A stretch of 64,000 bases of DNA, taken from contig CAWBUS010000008.1 in the NCBI GenBank assembly GCA_963792025.1, positions 186,001-250,000 of the forward strand, in the 5' to 3' direction. This DNA is from Ginsengibacter sp963792025. Its GTDB lineage: Bacteria > Bacteroidota > Bacteroidia > Chitinophagales > Chitinophagaceae. The notes under the pieces are model-generated. The model was given only the letters and a program-made list of their open reading frames with translations. It searched no databases and was not told the origin of the DNA. This document shows positions 60,421 to 64,000 of the stretch, piece by piece (position 1 is the first letter of the stretch; each line of letters begins with the position of its first letter). The translations under genes were made by a program, and so were the position numbers.

Positions 60421-61011
60421 ATGTTCGCTCAAATAAATTTCAACCTCTTTATAATGGCAGCCACAATTTTTTTGGCTATGCCTTCTGTAGCACAGAATCT
60501 AAAAATCGACACACTAAAAATCAAACCTTTTTATAAGGATTCGATGGTTCGTTGGAGATGTCATGCCGGCTCAAGTATTATATCAGCGAAAAATTCGCCT
60601 CTTATAATTATCAACGGCAAGAAATTTAAAAATTGTTTGCTGCAAAATATAATTTTTGACTTGGATGCATCCGAACTTTCATCGCTCCGGGTTATAAATC
60701 CGCAAAATGACAGTATAAACTTTTATGGCAAACCCGGGAAGAATGGTGTTGTAATTATCGAGATGAGAAAGGCTATAAAATGGATTTCGGGAAAGCAAAT
60801 TCTCGCACAAAAATCAAACGAGATCTTTGGCGCCCGCGGAAAAACACTAATAGTCGTTGACAATGTATTTTTTGACCCTCTCGAAGAGTTATATTTTCAA
60901 GAAGATTTAATTGAAAATATCAATGTTGAAAATAATACAAAAGAATACTTTGATAACAGGCAGTTCGATAGCGTCGTGAAAATTTCGCTTCGAAAGAATA
61001 TCAGATCATAA
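60421..61011 (+). CDS. Secreted plug-domain-like protein
   Basis: The 196-residue product has a signal peptide (cleavage about residue 25, SVAQ). The mature part contains SSLRVINPQNDSINFYGKPG followed by KNGVVIIEMRK, a pattern close to the NGVI(I/V)I-T plug turn of TonB-dependent receptors, and a second similar section, LIENINVENNTKEYFDNRQF, near the C-terminus. The barrel is absent. It may be a plug-like signalling or binding domain. The gene lies 68 bp after the GH30-like gene. Confidence 0.65.
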   Translation: MFAQINFNLFIMAATIFLAMPSVAQNLKIDTLKIKPFYKDSMVRWRCHAGSSIISAKNSPLIIINGKKFKNCLLQNIIFDLDASELSSLRVINPQNDSINFYGKPGKNGVVIIEMRKAIKWISGKQILAQKSNEIFGARGKTLIVVDNVFFDPLEELYFQEDLIENINVENNTKEYFDNRQFDSVVKISLRKNIRS

Positions 61012-61033
61012 TTATCACTAATCATCAAATCAA

Positions 61034-62038
61034 CTATTCATTGCTCTTTATTTTAAAAACCCGAAACAAATAAACAAATCCCGGTATAATAACAATAAGT
61101 CCAACTATCAGCGCAATCAACAGTTGATATAAAGTGGTGTAAGGCGCTTGTGTATTAAAAAAGGTGAGGGACATTCCATTGTTCAATTTTATTAAAACAG
61201 GAAACTGGATATAAAACCAGCCTATCAACACCAGTGCTACCTGCAGGCTCACGCCTATTCTCAAATAAACGGTTTTCTTTTTTTCTTTATTTAAAAAATG
61301 CCAGATAACGGGACAAAGTATTGTTGCCACTACCAGGGTAACAATGCTGGTTACAGAATGAGAAAACTGTCTCACCAGGTTATGGCCTGAAACAGATGCC
61401 ATGGTAAAGACCAATAAGCCAGTAAGCATGGTACCAATCATAAAGCGCTTTGACAGGCGTACATACATCTTTCTTTCGCGATCGATCTTTGTTTCGCCCA
61501 CTAAAAAAATGGCGGAGATATACGCAAAGAGACAAGTAGCAAATATGCCCATAGAAAAACAAAAGACATTGAGCCACGGTGCCATAAATACTTCATAAAA
61601 ACTTTGGGAAGTATCAAAAGTTATTCTGCCCAGCATCATAGCGCCTAAAATTACTCCCAGGAAAATGGGGGTAACGAAGCTGGATACACGAAAAAGTAAC
61701 GTATAATATTTATGGGATTTATCGAGCACTACATCATAGTGCCTGAAAGTAAAAGCCGTGCCGCGACAAATGATCCCAAGTAATACAATCATTAAAGGAA
61801 TATGCAGAACTGTTGATAAGGAAGAGTATACTGTTGGAAAGGCTGTGAACAATATTACAACTGCGAGTATGAGCCATACATGGTTGGCTTCCCACACAGG
61901 TGCTATTGCTCTTGAAATAGTTACTTCTTCTCTTCTGCCGGCAAGGCTTTCTATAATGCCTGCGCCAAAATCGGCGCCACCCAGTAATGTATACAGTATG
62001 AATGAGATTGCTAATATGATGATGATAATCGTAAGCAT
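61034..62038 (-). CDS. cydB: Cytochrome bd oxidase subunit II
   Basis: The 334-residue integral membrane protein has eight or nine helices, with the motifs LLGGADFGAGIIESLAG at the N-terminus, ANHVWLILAVVILFTAFPTV and RGTAFTFRHYD, which are typical of CydB and the related quinol oxidase subunit. It partners CydA in quinol:oxygen oxidoreductase. The start codon lies immediately after the cydA stop (62039), so the two are translated as a coupled pair. Confidence 0.95.
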   Translation of the reverse strand: MLTIIIIILAISFILYTLLGGADFGAGIIESLAGRREEVTISRAIAPVWEANHVWLILAVVILFTAFPTVYSSLSTVLHIPLMIVLLGIICRGTAFTFRHYDVVLDKSHKYYTLLFRVSSFVTPIFLGVILGAMMLGRITFDTSQSFYEVFMAPWLNVFCFSMGIFATCLFAYISAIFLVGETKIDRERKMYVRLSKRFMIGTMLTGLLVFTMASVSGHNLVRQFSHSVTSIVTLVVATILCPVIWHFLNKEKKKTVYLRIGVSLQVALVLIGWFYIQFPVLIKLNNGMSLTFFNTQAPYTTLYQLLIALIVGLIVIIPGFVYLFRVFKIKSNE

Positions 62039-63358
62039 TTATGTTTCATTGGCGGTCCGGTAATATTGTGAGATGTATTTGATCTGCCTCTTCATTAGCC
62101 AGATAATTATTAATGACAGCAAAATATATACAAGCGTAATTACATAAAAAGAATAATGCAATCCCGGCATGGGCGATACCGCGTCTTTAGTTCGCATAAT
62201 TCCATAAATTATCCAGGGCTGCCTTCCCGTTTCTGTTACGGTCCAGCCAGCCTCCACGGCAAGAAAACCTAACGGTGTCGTACACGCAATTAATATCAGC
62301 CACCATTTTTTAATAAATACCTTTCGCCATCGAATACTAAATATCAAATACAGCACGGAAACAAAAGCAAGGAAAAATCCTGATGCTACCATCAGCTGGA
62401 AGGCAATGTGGGTAATAGTCACAGGGGGCCAGTCTTCCTTTGCAAATTTATCAAGGCCGGTTACTTCTGCGTTTGCGTCTCCTTTGGCGAGATAACTTAA
62501 ACCGCCGGGAACCCGGATGGCATAATTTGCCTTTTCTTCTTTATTATCAGGTATTCCGCCAATAAGCAATTCAACATGATTACCCGTTTTATACAACGCC
62601 TCCAACGCGGCGAGTTTTTCGGGTTGTCGTTTTGCCACATCTTTTGCCGAAAAATCGCCGCTGAACGGTTGTAATACAGCGGCGACGGAAGCAAAGATTA
62701 AGGCTGTTTTTACGGCTTGCGAATGAAAAGTATTGGCGCCTTTTCTTAATATCAAATAAGCATGAACACCTGCCACTGCAAATGAAGTTGCAATAAAAGC
62801 CGCTAAGGTCATGTGGATAGATTGTTCGAGCCATGCCGAATTAAACATAGCTTTGACAGGATCGATATTAACAGCCTGGCCATTTACCCAATCAAATCCG
62901 GAAGGGCTGTTCATCCATGAATTAGCCGAAACAACAAAAATTCCAGAGATAACTCCCGAGACACTCACGATAACTCCGGATGCCCAATGAATCCATTTAT
63001 TTAATTTGTTCCACCCGTATAGAAAGATACCTAACGCTATCGCCTCCACGAAGAACGCAGTTCCTTCCCACGAGAACGGCATCCCAATAATTGCGCCGGC
63101 ATGTTTCATAAAAGTGGGCCACAATAAACCCAGTTCAAATGAGAGTACCGTACCCGATACAGCGCCTACGGCAAAAAATATGGCGACTCCCTTTGACCAT
63201 GCTTTAGTAATATCCAAAAAAACTTCTTTACCAGTGCGTAGCCAGCGCCATTCACTGAAAGCCATTAGAACGGGCATCGTCATACCGATGCAGGCGAATA
63301 TGATGTGAAAACCTAATGAAAAAGCCATTTGCGTTCTTGCTGCCAGGAGATCATTCAT
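62039..63358 (-). CDS. cydA: Cytochrome bd oxidase subunit I
   Basis: The 439-residue protein has nine helices and the family motifs RTQMAFSLGFHIIFACIGMT with the axial His for haem b595, FFVEAIALGIFLYGWNKLNK, SANSWMNSPSGFDW and GWTVTETGRQPWIIYG. The Q-loop is short. It oxidises quinol and reduces oxygen with high affinity, giving microaerobic respiration and resistance to respiratory inhibitors. No CydX-like small subunit is apparent after cydB. About 200 bp of upstream sequence contain the promoter; no FNR-like palindrome was identified. Confidence 0.96.
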   Translation of the reverse strand: MNDLLAARTQMAFSLGFHIIFACIGMTMPVLMAFSEWRWLRTGKEVFLDITKAWSKGVAIFFAVGAVSGTVLSFELGLLWPTFMKHAGAIIGMPFSWEGTAFFVEAIALGIFLYGWNKLNKWIHWASGVIVSVSGVISGIFVVSANSWMNSPSGFDWVNGQAVNIDPVKAMFNSAWLEQSIHMTLAAFIATSFAVAGVHAYLILRKGANTFHSQAVKTALIFASVAAVLQPFSGDFSAKDVAKRQPEKLAALEALYKTGNHVELLIGGIPDNKEEKANYAIRVPGGLSYLAKGDANAEVTGLDKFAKEDWPPVTITHIAFQLMVASGFFLAFVSVLYLIFSIRWRKVFIKKWWLILIACTTPLGFLAVEAGWTVTETGRQPWIIYGIMRTKDAVSPMPGLHYSFYVITLVYILLSLIIIWLMKRQIKYISQYYRTANET

Positions 63359-63557
63359 AACAATAAATTTTGTTTGAATGAATAAAAGTTATGGAGATAT
63401 ACAAGAGAAATTTTATGCAAAGAAACACCCGAACGGCCGCATAACAAACAGGTAATTTTATTTCAAATAAGATAGCAATCGATATCAGTCAAATGGTTTA
63501 GACACTATATTCGGCTTCTATAAATTATGGCGGAATAAAAGCAATTACCTGTTAGCT

Positions 63558-63998
63558 TTATTTTCTTTTCTTAGTAAAGAAATGGAAAAAACTTGCAACG
63601 AAACCTTCAGCCACTTTTTCTTTTCCCTGGAAACTCAAGTGTTCGCGGGCTTCTGTAATGTATAAGCGTATGAATGCGCCGAAGGTTGTAACGCTGGCGA
63701 GCAGTGCTGTAACCACATGGATGCCCCGGCCTATTTCAAGCACTCCCCAAATGATACCTCCAAAGAGAAGCGCAACGAGGCCAAAAAATATCATGGATAA
63801 CAAGAGGCGTCCGACGAATCCGATTATTTTTTTCCATAATTCAGATCTTTCTTTTTCATTGCCGGAACCGCTTGATGCATACGCAGCAAATAAAAGTGAC
63901 CACACAAGAAATATTCTGCCCGGCCAGTTAGCATCTCCATTTTCATAGTTCCAGTTTAACTTCATCCAGGTAATGATCGAGTCAGGAATCGCAAGCAT
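63558..63998 (-). CDS. Membrane protein, N-terminus possibly beyond window
   Basis: The frame of 146 residues starts at an ATG at 63998, two bases from the window edge, so a longer gene is likely. The visible part has three hydrophobic segments (about 28-45, 62-85, 90-112): GRIFLVWSLLFAAY, LLLSMIFFGLVALLFGGIIW and HVVTALLASVTTFGAFIRLY. It ends with a Lys/Phe-rich tail. The family is not recognised. It lies 199 bp upstream of cydA on the same strand. Confidence 0.6.
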   Translation of the reverse strand: MLAIPDSIITWMKLNWNYENGDANWPGRIFLVWSLLFAAYASSGSGNEKERSELWKKIIGFVGRLLLSMIFFGLVALLFGGIIWGVLEIGRGIHVVTALLASVTTFGAFIRLYITEAREHLSFQGKEKVAEGFVASFFHFFTKKRK

Positions 63999-64000
63999 CC

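Overview
The window is A+T-rich chromosomal DNA from a member of the Bacteroidota, most likely order Chitinophagales (Chitinophagaceae-like). The assignment rests on gene content: ribosomal protein L17 followed by a helix-hairpin-helix tail, a DUF4954 protein, many SPII lipoproteins of Bacteroidota-only families (DUF6252-like, DUF4412-like, DUF4878-like), a carboxypeptidase-regulatory-domain TonB receptor, an IS66 element and TAnnTTTG-type promoter boxes. No rRNA, tRNA or CRISPR array was seen.

Layout. 1-11.4 kb (minus strand): a dense cluster of about a dozen secreted proteins and lipoproteins in three apparent operons, ending with a YadA-head-like/S74-chaperone protein. 11.6-14.5 kb (plus): a LytTR response regulator and a TPR sensor histidine kinase, divergent from the cluster. 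Each of the three secreted-protein operons is preceded by the same 25-bp element, with a 20-bp identical core, placed 29-30 bp upstream of a TATTTTT(A/G) box. I read this as a dedicated two-component regulon and consider it the most interesting system in the window. 14.5-20.5 kb: SET protein, MgtE, GlmS, DUF4954. 20.5-23.3 kb: an IS66 element that has split a small secreted-protein gene. 23.3-30.4 kb (minus): small secreted proteins, aroQ, carA and the infA-rpmJ-rpsM-rpsK-rpsD-rpoA-rplQ operon with structured spacers. 30.5-43 kb: housekeeping and accessory genes (homogentisate dioxygenase, phosphodiesterase, metzincin lipoprotein, PD40 propeller, rpe, a DUF433/DUF5615 toxin-antitoxin pair, TonB receptor, dipeptide epimerase, DoxX). 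43-45 kb: a rearranged patch where a phytase-like esterase gene runs into an inverted piece of itself and then the head of a DUF3667 gene, next to a frameshifted dihaem cytochrome. 45-50.6 kb: PhoH, two DUF4878-like lipoproteins, fluoride channel plus DUF190, pyrophosphatase, NlpC/P60 peptidase, ECF sigma factor and a possible anti-sigma factor. 50.7-64 kb: remnant of a large surface protein, GH13 alpha-glucosidase, universal stress protein, a GMC oxidoreductase with its small subunit, a multi-PAS kinase, a GH30-like glycosidase, and cydAB.

Sequence quality caveat. At least nine single-base frameshifts interrupt otherwise well-conserved genes (3.0-3.6, 4.05, 4.73, 26.6, 44.6-44.75 and 48.97 kb), several in homopolymer runs. 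This pattern suggests uncorrected long-read consensus errors as much as real gene decay, so genes marked as broken here should be checked against reads before being called pseudogenes.
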